In this document: positions 25,156-32,995 of the stretch, piece after piece
How positions within the stretch are numbered: the stretch's first letter is position 1
Layout: each line of letters begins with the position of its first letter
Source of the DNA: Pediococcus ethanolidurans
GTDB taxonomy: Bacteria > Bacillota > Bacilli > Lactobacillales > Lactobacillaceae
Assembly (NCBI RefSeq): GCF_001437405.1
Contig: NZ_JQBY01000003.1
Location: 89,842 to 153,841 of the forward strand
Direction of reading: 5' to 3'
DNA: 64,000 bases
Translations under genes and position numbers: made by a program
Notes under the pieces: model-generated
Told to the model about the DNA's origin: nothing
The model's database searches: none
What the model saw: the letters and a program-made list of their open reading frames with translations, nothing else

Positions 25156-25914
25156 TTAAACGTGTCGATAAATACGTGTGCCAAGCAAGTAAGAAATGAG
25201 GGTAATTGCAACGATCCAAGCTAACGCGATCCAACCATGATTGCCGATTGGCTGAGCAGTTAATAATTGGCGAATAGCTTGAATAATGTGGGTAACTGGC
25301 TGATTTTCGGCAAAAACTTGAATGACTTTGGGCATGCCGGTTACCGGAACAAACGCAGAACTGATGAACAGCAAAATTAGGACCAGATAGGAAAAGGCAC
25401 TAGCGCCATCGACACTTTTCGCCGCTAAAGCAAAAGGCACTGATAGCCAAGTGATGGCAAGCGCAAAACCCATCAAGATTAGAATGGCTAGTCCCCATTC
25501 TGCAAAGTTTGCCTGACTTCGGAAACCAATTAAAAATCCAACTAGGAGGACAATTAAGGTAGAAGTCATCATAAAAATGACCGAGGCGACAGCTTGACCG
25601 TTTAAAACGGCCGATTTGGAAATTGGCAAGGATTTGAAACGATCAAACATACCTGACAACTTGTCCGTATTGATTCGCAAAGCAGTATAGGCTGATCCTG
25701 TTGCGATGGTCATCAATAAAATTCCGGGCAACACATAATTCACATATTCTGCATGGCTAACACCAGGAATTTCGATGGATCCACCAAATAAATAGACCAT
25801 TAAAAGTAACAGCATGATGGGCATTAAAATAACGGTGATGATGGTATCCAGGCTACGTAAATTGTGCTTAATTAAGCGACCAGCTAAGGTAAAAGTGTCC
25901 GTTATAAAAGTCAT
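25156..25914 (-). CDS. ABC-2 type transporter permease (DrrB-like)
   Basis: A 252-residue integral membrane protein with six helices, matching ABC-2 permeases of the DrrB/NodJ type (LRSLDTIITVILMPIMLLLLMVYLFGG, SYLVLILLFISSAFVPVTGMPKVIQVFAENQPVTHIIQAIR). It partners the upstream ATPase, whose stop overlaps its ATG by four bases (ATGA). The pair likely exports a drug or lipid-like molecule. Last gene of the PadR-DUF1048-ATPase-permease operon. No terminator is obvious downstream. Confidence 0.92.
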   Translation of the reverse strand: MTFITDTFTLAGRLIKHNLRSLDTIITVILMPIMLLLLMVYLFGGSIEIPGVSHAEYVNYVLPGILLMTIATGSAYTALRINTDKLSGMFDRFKSLPISKSAVLNGQAVASVIFMMTSTLIVLLVGFLIGFRSQANFAEWGLAILILMGFALAITWLSVPFALAAKSVDGASAFSYLVLILLFISSAFVPVTGMPKVIQVFAENQPVTHIIQAIRQLLTAQPIGNHGWIALAWIVAITLISYLLGTRIYRHV

Positions 25915-26834
25915 AATGAAGCTCCTTTCGTCAATTTCAGGAAAACATCATCCAGGGTAGGTGAAGTTACCTGAAAAGTGTTTGGTTCAATTTCATTTGT
26001 GGAGAGAAGATGCAGTATTTTTAAAACACTCTGCATACTGTCGGGTAATTCTACATTGATAGAAACTTCATCAATAAGTTGGACTTTAAAATCAGTTAAG
26101 AGTGTTTGAGCTTGTGCTAATTGTTCAGAAGTTAGAAAAATTAGTTGTAATTTTTCGGAACCAGCAAGATGTTTCATTTCGCTAGGAGTGCCAGTAGCAA
26201 TGATTTTTCCTTCACCTAAAAAGCCAATTTTATCTGCTAATTGATCTGCCTCTTCTAGGTATTGGGTGGTTAGGAAAATGGTTTTTCCTTGCGATTTAAG
26301 CTCACGAATAGTTTGCCATAAATCATTCCTACTGCTTGGATCTAAGCCGGTGGTTGGTTCATCTAAAAATAAAATCTCAGGATTGCCAACTAGGCTCATC
26401 GCTAAATCCAAACGTCGCCGCATTCCTCCCGAGTAATCAGCCACTCTTTTTTTGGCAGCATCGGTTAATTTGAATTGGGCTAATAAATCTAATGCGAGTT
26501 GCTTAGGATGAGCAACATGCCGCAGTTTGGCGATTAGAACCAAGTTCTCATATCCGGTTAGGATGTCATCGACAGAAGATGTCTGGGCACTAAAACTAAA
26601 CAACTGTTGAACTTGGTGTAAATCTTTGGTGACGGTCAAATTGTTTACCAAAACATTTCCTTGATCGCTGTCTAATAAACCGGTAATAATTTTTAAAAGC
26701 GTACTTTTTCCGGCTCCGTTAGCACCCAAAAGGGCATAAATACTGCCCGGTTGAACTTCAATTGAAACTGAATCTAAAACCAATTGCTTTTTAAAACGCT
26801 TTTTAATATTTTTTACTTCAATTATGGGGGTCAT
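25911..26834 (-). CDS. ABC transporter ATP-binding protein (DrrA-like)
   Basis: A 307-residue ATPase: Walker A GANGAGKST, signature YSGGMRRRLDLA, Walker B ILFLDEPTTGLDP, and the DrrA-type C-terminal tail ending SPTLDDVFLKLTKG. Energises the DrrB-like permease encoded just downstream. GAGGGAC lies before its ATG. Operon control probably rests with the PadR protein at 27167-27496. Confidence 0.94.
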   Translation of the reverse strand: MTPIIEVKNIKKRFKKQLVLDSVSIEVQPGSIYALLGANGAGKSTLLKIITGLLDSDQGNVLVNNLTVTKDLHQVQQLFSFSAQTSSVDDILTGYENLVLIAKLRHVAHPKQLALDLLAQFKLTDAAKKRVADYSGGMRRRLDLAMSLVGNPEILFLDEPTTGLDPSSRNDLWQTIRELKSQGKTIFLTTQYLEEADQLADKIGFLGEGKIIATGTPSEMKHLAGSEKLQLIFLTSEQLAQAQTLLTDFKVQLIDEVSINVELPDSMQSVLKILHLLSTNEIEPNTFQVTSPTLDDVFLKLTKGASL

Positions 26835-26847
26835 GATAAGTCCCTCC

Positions 26848-27174
26848 TTATTTTTTATAGGAATCGCGTAGCTTTTGACGCTGTTTGTCCATCCAGGTTT
26901 CCTCTGGATATTCCCTTAATAAATTGTCTGCAAAGGCGGCAATATCGTCTCCAACAACCGCTTGAATTGGCTCACCGTCAGCTACTGCAGCTTCAAACAT
27001 GTCAAGAATTGAATAAAGTAGCCCCATCATGCCATCTCCTTTGGCCCAATTCCAAAGATACTTTTCTAAGGCTAGCATGGTGTGACGATATTCCGGTGGT
27101 AAAGCTTCAATTCGTATTTTATATAGACGATATGCTTTCTTTTCCTGCCGTAATTTTTTTAAATACTTAAACAT
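26848..27174 (-). CDS. DUF1048 family protein
   Basis: A 108-residue cytosolic helical protein of the DUF1048 family (YRLYKIRIEALPPEYRHTMLALEKYLWNWAKGDG; later NLLREYPEETWMDKQRQKLRDSYK). These proteins recur between PadR regulators and DrrAB transporters; their job is not known. It overlaps the PadR gene by eight bases. Confidence 0.9.
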   Translation of the reverse strand: MFKYLKKLRQEKKAYRLYKIRIEALPPEYRHTMLALEKYLWNWAKGDGMMGLLYSILDMFEAAVADGEPIQAVVGDDIAAFADNLLREYPEETWMDKQRQKLRDSYKK

Positions 27175-27496
27175 GATGATCCTCCTTTAAGTGATTCATT
27201 TGGGCCGTCAAAAATGTCCAGTGTTTCCAAAACAAAGTCAATCTTTGCTGACCAGTATCATTAAGCTGATAAAATTTACGTGCTGGTCCCAGTGACGATT
27301 TCTTTTTTTCGACGGTCACTAATTGATGCTTTTCTAGTCGCATTAAAATGGTATAAACTGTGCCTTCGACCACATCTTCAAAACCGTGATCATTAAGATT
27401 CTTCGTGATTTCATAACCATAAGTTTCACCCTCACTAATGATTTGAAGCACAATACCTTCTAGCACGCCTTTAAGCATTTCGGTTGAAATTTTCAT
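27167..27496 (-). CDS. PadR family transcriptional regulator
   Basis: A 109-residue short (s1-type) PadR repressor: MLKGVLEGIVLQIISEGETYGYEITKNL followed by the wing VVEGTVYTILMRLEKHQLVT and the C-terminal dimer helix. GGGAGGAA precedes the ATG. The promoter upstream is overlapped by repeats of ACTATGTAG type, the probable self-operator, so the four-gene operon is likely autoregulated. Confidence 0.94.
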   Translation of the reverse strand: MKISTEMLKGVLEGIVLQIISEGETYGYEITKNLNDHGFEDVVEGTVYTILMRLEKHQLVTVEKKKSSLGPARKFYQLNDTGQQRLTLFWKHWTFLTAQMNHLKEDHHV

Positions 27497-27535
27497 AAGT
27501 TCCTCCCACTACTTAGTCTTAAATAGTACTGCTAC

Positions 27536-27564
27536 ATAGTAAAACATAGTAGTCGATCTGTCAA
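27536..27564 (-). promoter_or_regulatory. Promoter/operator of the PadR-ABC operon
   Basis: Minus strand: -35 TTGACA (27564-27559), 17-base spacer, -10 TACTAT (27541-27536). The spacer and -10 are covered by CTACTATGTTTTACTATGTAG-type repeats, with ACTAAGTAGT farther downstream, which fits PadR ATGT-type sites. Confidence 0.7.
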
Positions 27565-27574
27565 GAATTGAGAT

Positions 27575-27611
27575 TAAAAAAGGAAATTTGAATTTAAATC
27601 ATTCAAATTCC
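27575..27611 (-). terminator. Terminator of the VOC gene
   Basis: Minus-strand stem GGAATTTGAAT with ATTCAAATTTCC then a run of T, located just after the VOC gene and just before the PadR promoter. Confidence 0.75.
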
Positions 27612-27629
27612 CTATATTTTCATAGTTAC

Positions 27630-28037
27630 TTACTTGATACGGCGATGTACTAGTTGCCAGGTAATCCCGAATCTGTCCGTTACCCAAGTTGCTTTATCGA
27701 ACTGTTGAATAGCTTCGGGCCCCATAAGCACAATACCCTCTTGAGCAAGTTGGTTAAAAACTTGGTCAAATTCGTCTGTGTCAGTAAATTCAATATATTG
27801 TGACGTCTGCCAACTGGCCGGTGGTGCTTGTTCTTCTGTGAAATCGAGTGCGTAAAATGGTTCACCCATGATTGTGAAGTCAGCGGTAAGAATTTTACCG
27901 ATAAGATCAGGGGCATCATGGCTATAATAGGTCAAATTGATCAATTTGCTATTGGGAAAAGTTTGAACGTAAAAGTTTACCGCAGCCTCTGCCGTACCAG
28001 GAAAACTAAAAAATGAGATGGGACGATTTTGTTTCAT
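27630..28037 (-). CDS. VOC family protein (PhnB/3-demethylubiquinone-methyltransferase-like)
   Basis: A 135-residue member of the glyoxalase/VOC superfamily, PhnB type: ISFFSFPGTAEAAVNFYVQTFPNSKL, later FYALDFTEEQAPPASWQTSQYIEF and DRFGITWQLVHRR. Catalytic role unknown. ATG 28037 follows TAGGAG; an upstream TTG would include it. It stands alone between the PadR operon and the oxidoreductase. Confidence 0.88.
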   Translation of the reverse strand: MKQNRPISFFSFPGTAEAAVNFYVQTFPNSKLINLTYYSHDAPDLIGKILTADFTIMGEPFYALDFTEEQAPPASWQTSQYIEFTDTDEFDQVFNQLAQEGIVLMGPEAIQQFDKATWVTDRFGITWQLVHRRIK

Positions 28038-28231
28038 AAGTGTCAACTCCTAAATTGACCTGTATTTTGTATGGTCAGTTTATCATGAAAAGGCTTTCGT
28101 ATAAATTTCTTTGCCCATGATAAGACTCTGAATAGCTTTATCGGTATTCTGATTTTATTTATCAAGTCCCTATTCGTTAAGATAAATACATTCAATAAAG
28201 TATGTAGTTAAAAGGATAGGAGTCTAGCCAA

Positions 28232-29161
28232 ATGAAACAAATTATTCAAAAAAACTTTAATGGAATTGATAATCTTGAAATTGTCGAGACAACAAATATA
28301 AAAAAATCACCTTTTTCGGCAATTATTAAAACGAAATATATTTCAATATTGCCTTGGGATTGGATGGGTGAGGAAGGGCGTTTACAAGGGATTCATCCAG
28401 TGCAGCTGCCAACAACGATTGGGTATAGTTTTTCGGGAATTGTTCAAGAAGTCGGTAGTTTAAGAAATCAAAAATTAGTTGGACAAGCAGTTTTTGGGGC
28501 CAATCCAGGTGGTACAGCGAGTGAAGTGATTAATTCACAAATTCCACCAATTATATTTCCGGTTCCCAAAGGCGTTTCGTTACCTCAAGCCGCAACCATT
28601 ATTGGTGGCGCGGATACTGCCTGGCATGCAATTAATGATATTTTGCATGTTAGCACGAATGATCATGTTTTGATTATTGGTGCTTCGGGCGGTGTTGGTG
28701 AATATTTAGTTCAACTAGCTAAGCTTCAACATGCCACAATAACTGGAATGGCATCAAAAGAAAGCCAAAAATTTGTCCAAAAATTAGGAATAGATGAATT
28801 TATTGCTTATGATGAAAATTTACATGTGTCGTTAAAAACGCTGGGGAATATAACTAAGATTATTGATGCAGTGGGAGATGGAGAAATTTTGACTGAGGTA
28901 TTACAAAGATTGAATGATGTTGAAGTACCATCGTTATCGCAAACAAGTTTTACAGCACCTAAAATCAATCAACATTTTCAGTTTAGTAATGGCCGTATCG
29001 CGTTAAAGAATTATTCATATTTAGCTAGTTTAATAGAAAATGGCGAGTTAACGGCCTACGTACACCGCATTTTTTCTTTTGAAGAGGTTGTAAAAGCACA
29101 AAAAATGACTAAGATGGGTCACTCACAAGGCAGAAGTCTACTTTCTTTTAATGAAGACTAG
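28232..29161 (+). CDS. Zinc-independent medium-chain dehydrogenase (quinone oxidoreductase-like)
   Basis: A 309-residue MDR-family NADP-dependent oxidoreductase. Features: PTTIGYSFSGIVQEVG (substrate domain), GGADTAWHAINDIL, and the coenzyme loop LIIGASGGVGEYLVQLAKLQHA. Structural zinc cysteines are absent, as in quinone reductases. AGGATAGGAG precedes the ATG. Its 3' end overlaps the converging RRNPP-like gene by 14 bases, so the two transcripts can form an antisense overlap. Confidence 0.9.
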   Translation: MKQIIQKNFNGIDNLEIVETTNIKKSPFSAIIKTKYISILPWDWMGEEGRLQGIHPVQLPTTIGYSFSGIVQEVGSLRNQKLVGQAVFGANPGGTASEVINSQIPPIIFPVPKGVSLPQAATIIGGADTAWHAINDILHVSTNDHVLIIGASGGVGEYLVQLAKLQHATITGMASKESQKFVQKLGIDEFIAYDENLHVSLKTLGNITKIIDAVGDGEILTEVLQRLNDVEVPSLSQTSFTAPKINQHFQFSNGRIALKNYSYLASLIENGELTAYVHRIFSFEEVVKAQKMTKMGHSQGRSLLSFNED

Positions 29162-30002
29162 CAAGTGAATAGAGTTCGGTGTTAAAAATTTCACTAAGTG
29201 ACTGTGCTTTTTGAGCAGTCAGTTTAGCCTCCTGGGAATGCTTCAGAGAGGTTAAGAAAACAGATTGTAATAAGAATAGATCAGCTAACATGAAATGAGA
29301 ATTATGTGCTGTAATATAAGTTACGCCGCGATTGATGACCTGCAAGCCAAGTTCAAATTCAGTGTTTTGATATAAACAGTAAGCATACAAGTAAAAAATT
29401 GAATTAAGATTGTCATTTGGGGCTACGATTCTGTCGTGTTCAATGTCAGCTAGACAACTTAAGAATGTGAGATTTGCACTTGCCCGGTCTTCATGAAGGT
29501 AGTTAATAAAAGCACCGGCGGCTCTGATTAAGAGCTCCAGAGTTGTTGGAGTTGTATGGTTGTCTGTATATGAATTCGCAAGGTTTAAATTGTATAAGGC
29601 GTCATGTTTATTATGACTGGTTTGATAGGTTGCAATGCCAAGATAGTAGTAATAAGTTTGCCAGTCTGAATTAGTAATTAATTGATCCGTAATTTTGTTT
29701 TGTAGCAAATAAATTTTCATCTCAAGATAATGATGTGCATTACACAACTGGATAATCGTCTGATTGAAATCGGAATTTTGGCTAATGGTTGGATATGGGT
29801 GGAGCAGTGTTTTTTCAAGGCTCAAGTTTAGACGCTCGCAAAGTTGCGCAAATAAGATAACATTTGGAATATAGGTGTTATTCTCAATACTACTTAGCAT
29901 AGATTGAGAACAAATACCGCTAGCTAATTGTTGTTGTGTCATTTTTTGGCGTTTACGCTCGTTCTTTATTCGGGCACCTAACTCTGTGTTTGTATTTTCC
30001 AT
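29148..30002 (-). CDS. XRE/TPR regulator of RRNPP type (Rgg/PlcR-like)
   Basis: A 284-residue regulator. Residues 1-65 hold an XRE domain (LGARIKNERKRQKMTQQQLASGICSQSMLSSIENNTYIPN), and the rest is helical with tetratricopeptide-like repeats (YYYYLGIATYQTSH, FYLYAYCLYQNTEFELGLQVINRG, LADLFLLQSVFLTSLKHSQEAKLTAQKA). This is the build and length of PlcR/Rgg proteins that bind short secreted peptides in the cytosol. AAGGTG precedes the ATG. A 48-residue peptide gene lies divergently 80 bases away, the usual place for a cognate pheromone gene. Confidence 0.85.
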   Translation of the reverse strand: MENTNTELGARIKNERKRQKMTQQQLASGICSQSMLSSIENNTYIPNVILFAQLCERLNLSLEKTLLHPYPTISQNSDFNQTIIQLCNAHHYLEMKIYLLQNKITDQLITNSDWQTYYYYLGIATYQTSHNKHDALYNLNLANSYTDNHTTPTTLELLIRAAGAFINYLHEDRASANLTFLSCLADIEHDRIVAPNDNLNSIFYLYAYCLYQNTEFELGLQVINRGVTYITAHNSHFMLADLFLLQSVFLTSLKHSQEAKLTAQKAQSLSEIFNTELYSLASLH

Positions 30003-30081
30003 AATTCACCTTACCGTAATTTTTATTAATTTTAATATATGAGTAGTTTAACTAAAAAACAATTGAAAGGACTCGATTTAA

Positions 30082-30228
30082 ATGAATTTATTAGCAATTA
30101 CGATTCAAGAATCATTAATCACCAAAATTCTTTCTGGATTATTATTAATTTGGGGAATTCGAGCATTAGTGATTATTGGAGTTTTGTCGTTTCTGTATTT
30201 GCAGGTTAGTAAACACTGTCATTCATGA
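30082..30228 (+). CDS. Small hydrophobic peptide (48 aa) divergent from RRNPP-like regulator
   Basis: A 48-residue peptide: polar start, one hydrophobic segment (about residues 16-41, interrupted by an Arg), and the tail QVSKHCHS. AAAGGAC lies before the ATG at 30082; stop TGA at 30226. It is too short for standard calling but has a ribosome binding site and a hydrophobic-helix pattern. Candidate precursor of a signalling peptide read by the divergent regulator (inference); otherwise a small membrane protein or toxin. The 79-base gap contains TAATAT and the palindrome TAGTT-T-AACTA (30044-30054). Confidence 0.55.
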   Translation: MNLLAITIQESLITKILSGLLLIWGIRALVIIGVLSFLYLQVSKHCHS

Positions 30229-30298
30229 AAAAATATTAATCTAGTCATGAAAGCTTTAATCACCTATAATATATCTAATTATAGGAGAGAGGGCGCAT

Positions 30299-30853
30299 AT
30301 GATGTTTGCTTATCAAGTTAATGGCGATTTAAGTTTAGCATTACCTAATCCAGAGAAAGATGCGGAAAAACTTTTTGCGTCAATTGAGGATAGTCGTGAA
30401 TCCATGCAAAAATGGTTGCCTTGGGTGAAAGATGTTCAATCTGTTGAAGACGAATTAAAATTTTTAAAACACGTCAATGTAAATTTTGGAAAAGGTGAGT
30501 CCCTAAACGTTGCAATTTGGTGGAAACAGCAACCAGTAGGCATGATTAGCTTTAATCACATCAAGAAGGCTAATATGAGTGCAGATATTGGTTATTGGTT
30601 GGCAAGAAAAGCGCGAGGACAGGGCGTGATGCACCAAGCATTATTGGGGATGGTGGACATTGGTTTTAAAGATTATGGGTTGAACCGGTTAGAAATCGAA
30701 GCTGCCGTGGGAAATGATGGTAGTAATCATGTTGCTCAAAAGGCTGGGTTTAAGTTGGATGGCACTTTGCGAGCCAATATTCGATTATTAGATGGCCAGT
30801 ATCATGATCACAATTTATATTCTCTTTTACGAAGCGAATGGCACCAATTTTAA
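30299..30853 (+). CDS. RimJ/RimL-type GNAT acetyltransferase
   Basis: A 184-residue N-acetyltransferase of the RimJ/RimL (ribosomal-protein serine acetyltransferase) group: EKDAEKLFASIEDSRESMQKWLPWV, GYWLARKARGQGVMHQALLGM (acetyl-CoA loop R-G-Q-G) and NRLEIEAAVGNDGSNHVAQKAGFKLDG. Substrate unknown. AGGAGAGAGG precedes the tandem ATG; TATAAT is at 30265-30270. A strong terminator follows. Confidence 0.9.
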   Translation: MMFAYQVNGDLSLALPNPEKDAEKLFASIEDSRESMQKWLPWVKDVQSVEDELKFLKHVNVNFGKGESLNVAIWWKQQPVGMISFNHIKKANMSADIGYWLARKARGQGVMHQALLGMVDIGFKDYGLNRLEIEAAVGNDGSNHVAQKAGFKLDGTLRANIRLLDGQYHDHNLYSLLRSEWHQF

Positions 30854-30908
30854 ATTCTGAACTTCATAATTAACTAATTAAAGCAAAAAATGAAGTTAAA
30901 TTAAGCTG

Positions 30909-30939
30909 AAAAGTAACGAAAATAATCGTTACTTTTTTT
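30909..30939 (+). terminator. Rho-independent terminator
   Basis: AAAAGTAACGA/TCGTTACTTTT stem with a long T run after the RimL-like gene. Confidence 0.92.
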
Positions 30940-31030
30940 ATTTGTTAATTATTGTGTGATGGTTTAACTTCAATTGAAGTTTGAAAAAGAATGATTCCAA
31001 AAAAATTAAGTTCAAAATAGGAGTAAAAAA

Positions 31031-31160
31031 ACGCAACGGATGTAAACTGCTTAAACTGCTGTTAAATGGGGATGTGCAACTGCAAGTGACACTTGATGTA
31101 AAGTAGAAGTTGCGCTAATGTAAACTGCTTATTTGGGGAATGTAAACAATGCGTTGCTCT
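31031..31160 (+). ncRNA. Candidate structured RNA or repeat array
   Basis: Non-coding stretch with a 14-base direct repeat ATGTAAACTGCTTA (31040 and 31118), each followed by TGGGG(A)ATGT, an outer stem GCAACG (31033)/CGTTGC (31152) followed by TCTTTTAT, an inner stem GTGCAACT (31074)/AGTTGCGC (31108), and CAAGT-GAC-ACTTG inside it. It could be a small RNA ending at the T-rich tract or a set of protein-binding repeats. No known family recognised. Confidence 0.4.
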
Positions 31161-31302
31161 TTTATTTATGTCTCTTAGTCGAAATAGATAAGAAATAAAA
31201 TCTTCAAAAGGACTGATATACTGGTATGTAACAGGTTTGTTGCTTTATTTGTTGGTCAAAGCTTCTCATACTATTAATTGTGCAAAGGAAGAGGGGATTC
31301 AA

Positions 31303-31851
31303 ATGTCTTTAGGTGATTCGTTAAAGAATGCGCGAGTAAATAAAAATCTAACTCAAGAATCTGTTGCTAAAATATTGTTTGTGACAAGACAAACAGTTTC
31401 GCGGTGGGAACAAAACAAAACACTACCTAACATTTATGTTTTAAAAGACCTAAGTTCGCTTTATGGCTTGTCTTTGGATGAATTAATCTCTGAAACCAAA
31501 GCACAAATTAAGCATAATGAGGAGATTAGGCCAATGAATAAAATTAACTGGTTTGCATTATTTGGAGTGATTGCGTTTAACATAGTGTTATTTTCTTCGG
31601 GAGCCATCATCGTTGTTGCGATGCTCGGAGCACTTTGGGTAATTACGGGAGCCTTTATAATTTCACCGCTGTTATTAGTAATTGGATTAATTACTGGCAC
31701 GCAGACCTATCCAGTTTTATCTACGCTGTTATGTGCTCTGATATTTATTATCGGGCTGAGTTTATATCCAATCGCAAAACGCGCAACCCATTATCTAATG
31801 ACGTTTTTTGTGGGTTATGTAAGATATAATCGACGAACGATTTATAAATAG
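31303..31851 (+). CDS. XRE regulator with C-terminal membrane segment
   Basis: A 182-residue protein: XRE helix-turn-helix (LGDSLKNARVNKNLTQESVAKILFVTRQTVSRWEQNK, residues about 2-40, up to LSLDELISE), a linker, then three or four hydrophobic helices (about residues 82-165). GAGGGG precedes ATG 31303; the longer frame from 31237 lacks a site. This design is common in lactobacilli and often controls adjacent transport or immunity genes; nothing obvious is downstream. It resembles the 212-residue regulators only in architecture. Confidence 0.88.
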   Translation: MSLGDSLKNARVNKNLTQESVAKILFVTRQTVSRWEQNKTLPNIYVLKDLSSLYGLSLDELISETKAQIKHNEEIRPMNKINWFALFGVIAFNIVLFSSGAIIVVAMLGALWVITGAFIISPLLLVIGLITGTQTYPVLSTLLCALIFIIGLSLYPIAKRATHYLMTFFVGYVRYNRRTIYK

Positions 31852-32052
31852 GAATCATCTTAAAAGCTGTTTTTGCTGAGAATCAAGTTAAGAAACAAAA
31901 GATGATGAATTTGACTCTACTGATGAATTGGCAATAGAAACGAGTAAAAATTGGAAGTCTTCTAAAGAAAAACAATATTATGTCTATATATTGTGTTCTT
32001 TATATTTAAGATAATACGCAAATACTGAATACTAAGAATAATTTTGGTTTTG

Positions 32053-32166
32053 CAACATAATATGTTGTATTATTGATTGTCTTCGATAATGCTGTTAGTA
32101 TAATAGTTAATTGCACCCCACACACCTCTGCTTTGCTGCATGTGTCCCAAGTGGGGACTTTTTATT
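32053..32166 (+). ncRNA. Candidate small RNA of about 55 nt with promoter and terminator
   Basis: Promoter: -35 TTGTCT (32077-32082), 16-base spacer, -10 TATAAT (32099-32104), placing the start near 32111. The transcript would open GCACCCCAC and fold with CCCCAC (32116-32121) against GTGGGG (32151-32156), an inner ACAC/GTGT stem, then ACTTTTTATT. A palindrome CAACATA-A-TATGTTG (32053-32067) lies just upstream of the promoter, a possible operator. No open frame fits; function unknown. Confidence 0.5.
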
Positions 32167-32267
32167 GGAAAAGGAATTTTAAAATAGTAACCAATTAGCA
32201 CAACGATTCAACGCACTATATTTCGAAAATGAAACTAATTTATTTTAATCAAAACAGAAGACGACCG

Positions 32268-32296
32268 TTACGAATTTTCGCTTTGGTCGTCTTTTT
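32268..32296 (-). terminator. Bidirectional terminator after the TetR gene
   Basis: AAGACGACC/GGTCGTCTT 9-bp stem with A and T runs on either side, seven bases beyond the TetR stop. Confidence 0.85.
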
Positions 32297-32302
32297 GTGT
32301 TT

Positions 32303-32878
32303 TTAATCAGGTTTAGCAATTGCATCCCAAATCATTGCAAAGACAGGTTGAAATGCTGATTTATCTTCGTTTGGTTTGGCAATACTGGTGGTATAACGAC
32401 GAATAACGTTGAAAACGATCGTCAAATGTAATTCTGGACTAACAGGACGTAGAATTCCGGCATCGATTCCCTTAACAACTAAATTACGAGCTAATTGCGT
32501 ATCGTCGGTAACATTAAGTTCACTGGAGTGAAGCGGTGAGTTGGGCATGGCCTTAATTTGCTCAATCACTTCAATATCTTGGGGATGCTGAAGGGCAAAC
32601 TGATAAAGGTTCATAATGTATGCCTTAAGTTGTTGAGTCAGTGTAAGCGAAGAATTTTCTAAAGTCATAAAAAAGTGCTGCATACCAGTCAATTTACTTA
32701 AATAAACGTGGTAAAGCAGATCATCTTTGTTTTTGAAATAAATATAAATATTAGATTGAGAAATTCCCACTAGTTTAGCCACTTTAGTTGTTGAAACTAG
32801 TGCGGCCCCTTGAGTGGCAATTAAATTGCTCGTCACTTGAATAATTTGGGTGTATTTTTCTTCATTCTTCTTTTTCAT
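32303..32878 (-). CDS. TetR/AcrR family regulator
   Basis: A 191-residue repressor with N-terminal helix-turn-helix (QVTSNLIATQGAALVSTTKVAKLVGISQSNIYIYFKNKDDLLYHVY), where the recognition helix is ISQSNIYIYF. It is divergent from the NmrA-like gene; two perfect palindromes of the AAAGATA type lie between, one in the spacer of the opposite promoter. Repression of the NmrA gene and autoregulation are likely. Confidence 0.92.
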   Translation of the reverse strand: MKKKNEEKYTQIIQVTSNLIATQGAALVSTTKVAKLVGISQSNIYIYFKNKDDLLYHVYLSKLTGMQHFFMTLENSSLTLTQQLKAYIMNLYQFALQHPQDIEVIEQIKAMPNSPLHSSELNVTDDTQLARNLVVKGIDAGILRPVSPELHLTIVFNVIRRYTTSIAKPNEDKSAFQPVFAMIWDAIAKPD

Positions 32879-32915
32879 AATTTTATCATACGGGGTTTAT
32901 TTTGAAATTTCAAGG

Positions 32916-32976
32916 TTGACAAAAGATAAACTTATCTTTTATAATGGCAAAGAGTAAAAAAGATAGATCTATCTTT
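32916..32976 (+). promoter_or_regulatory. Promoter with two perfect TetR-type operators
   Basis: -35 TTGACA (32916-32921), 18-base spacer, -10 TATAAT (32940-32945). Operator 1 AAAAGATAA-AC-TTATCTTTT (32921-32940) fills the spacer; operator 2 AAAGATAGATCTATCTTT (32959-32976) is an 18-bp perfect palindrome over the start region. Same half-site AAAGATA in both. Confidence 0.85.
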
Positions 32977-32995
32977 AAAAAGGAGAAATTTAAAA

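Noticed and set aside
32053..32300. Fst/Ldr-type I toxin-antitoxin locus around the small RNA
   Set aside because: No short toxin frame with an ATG was found on the converging strand; only the small RNA-like unit remains.
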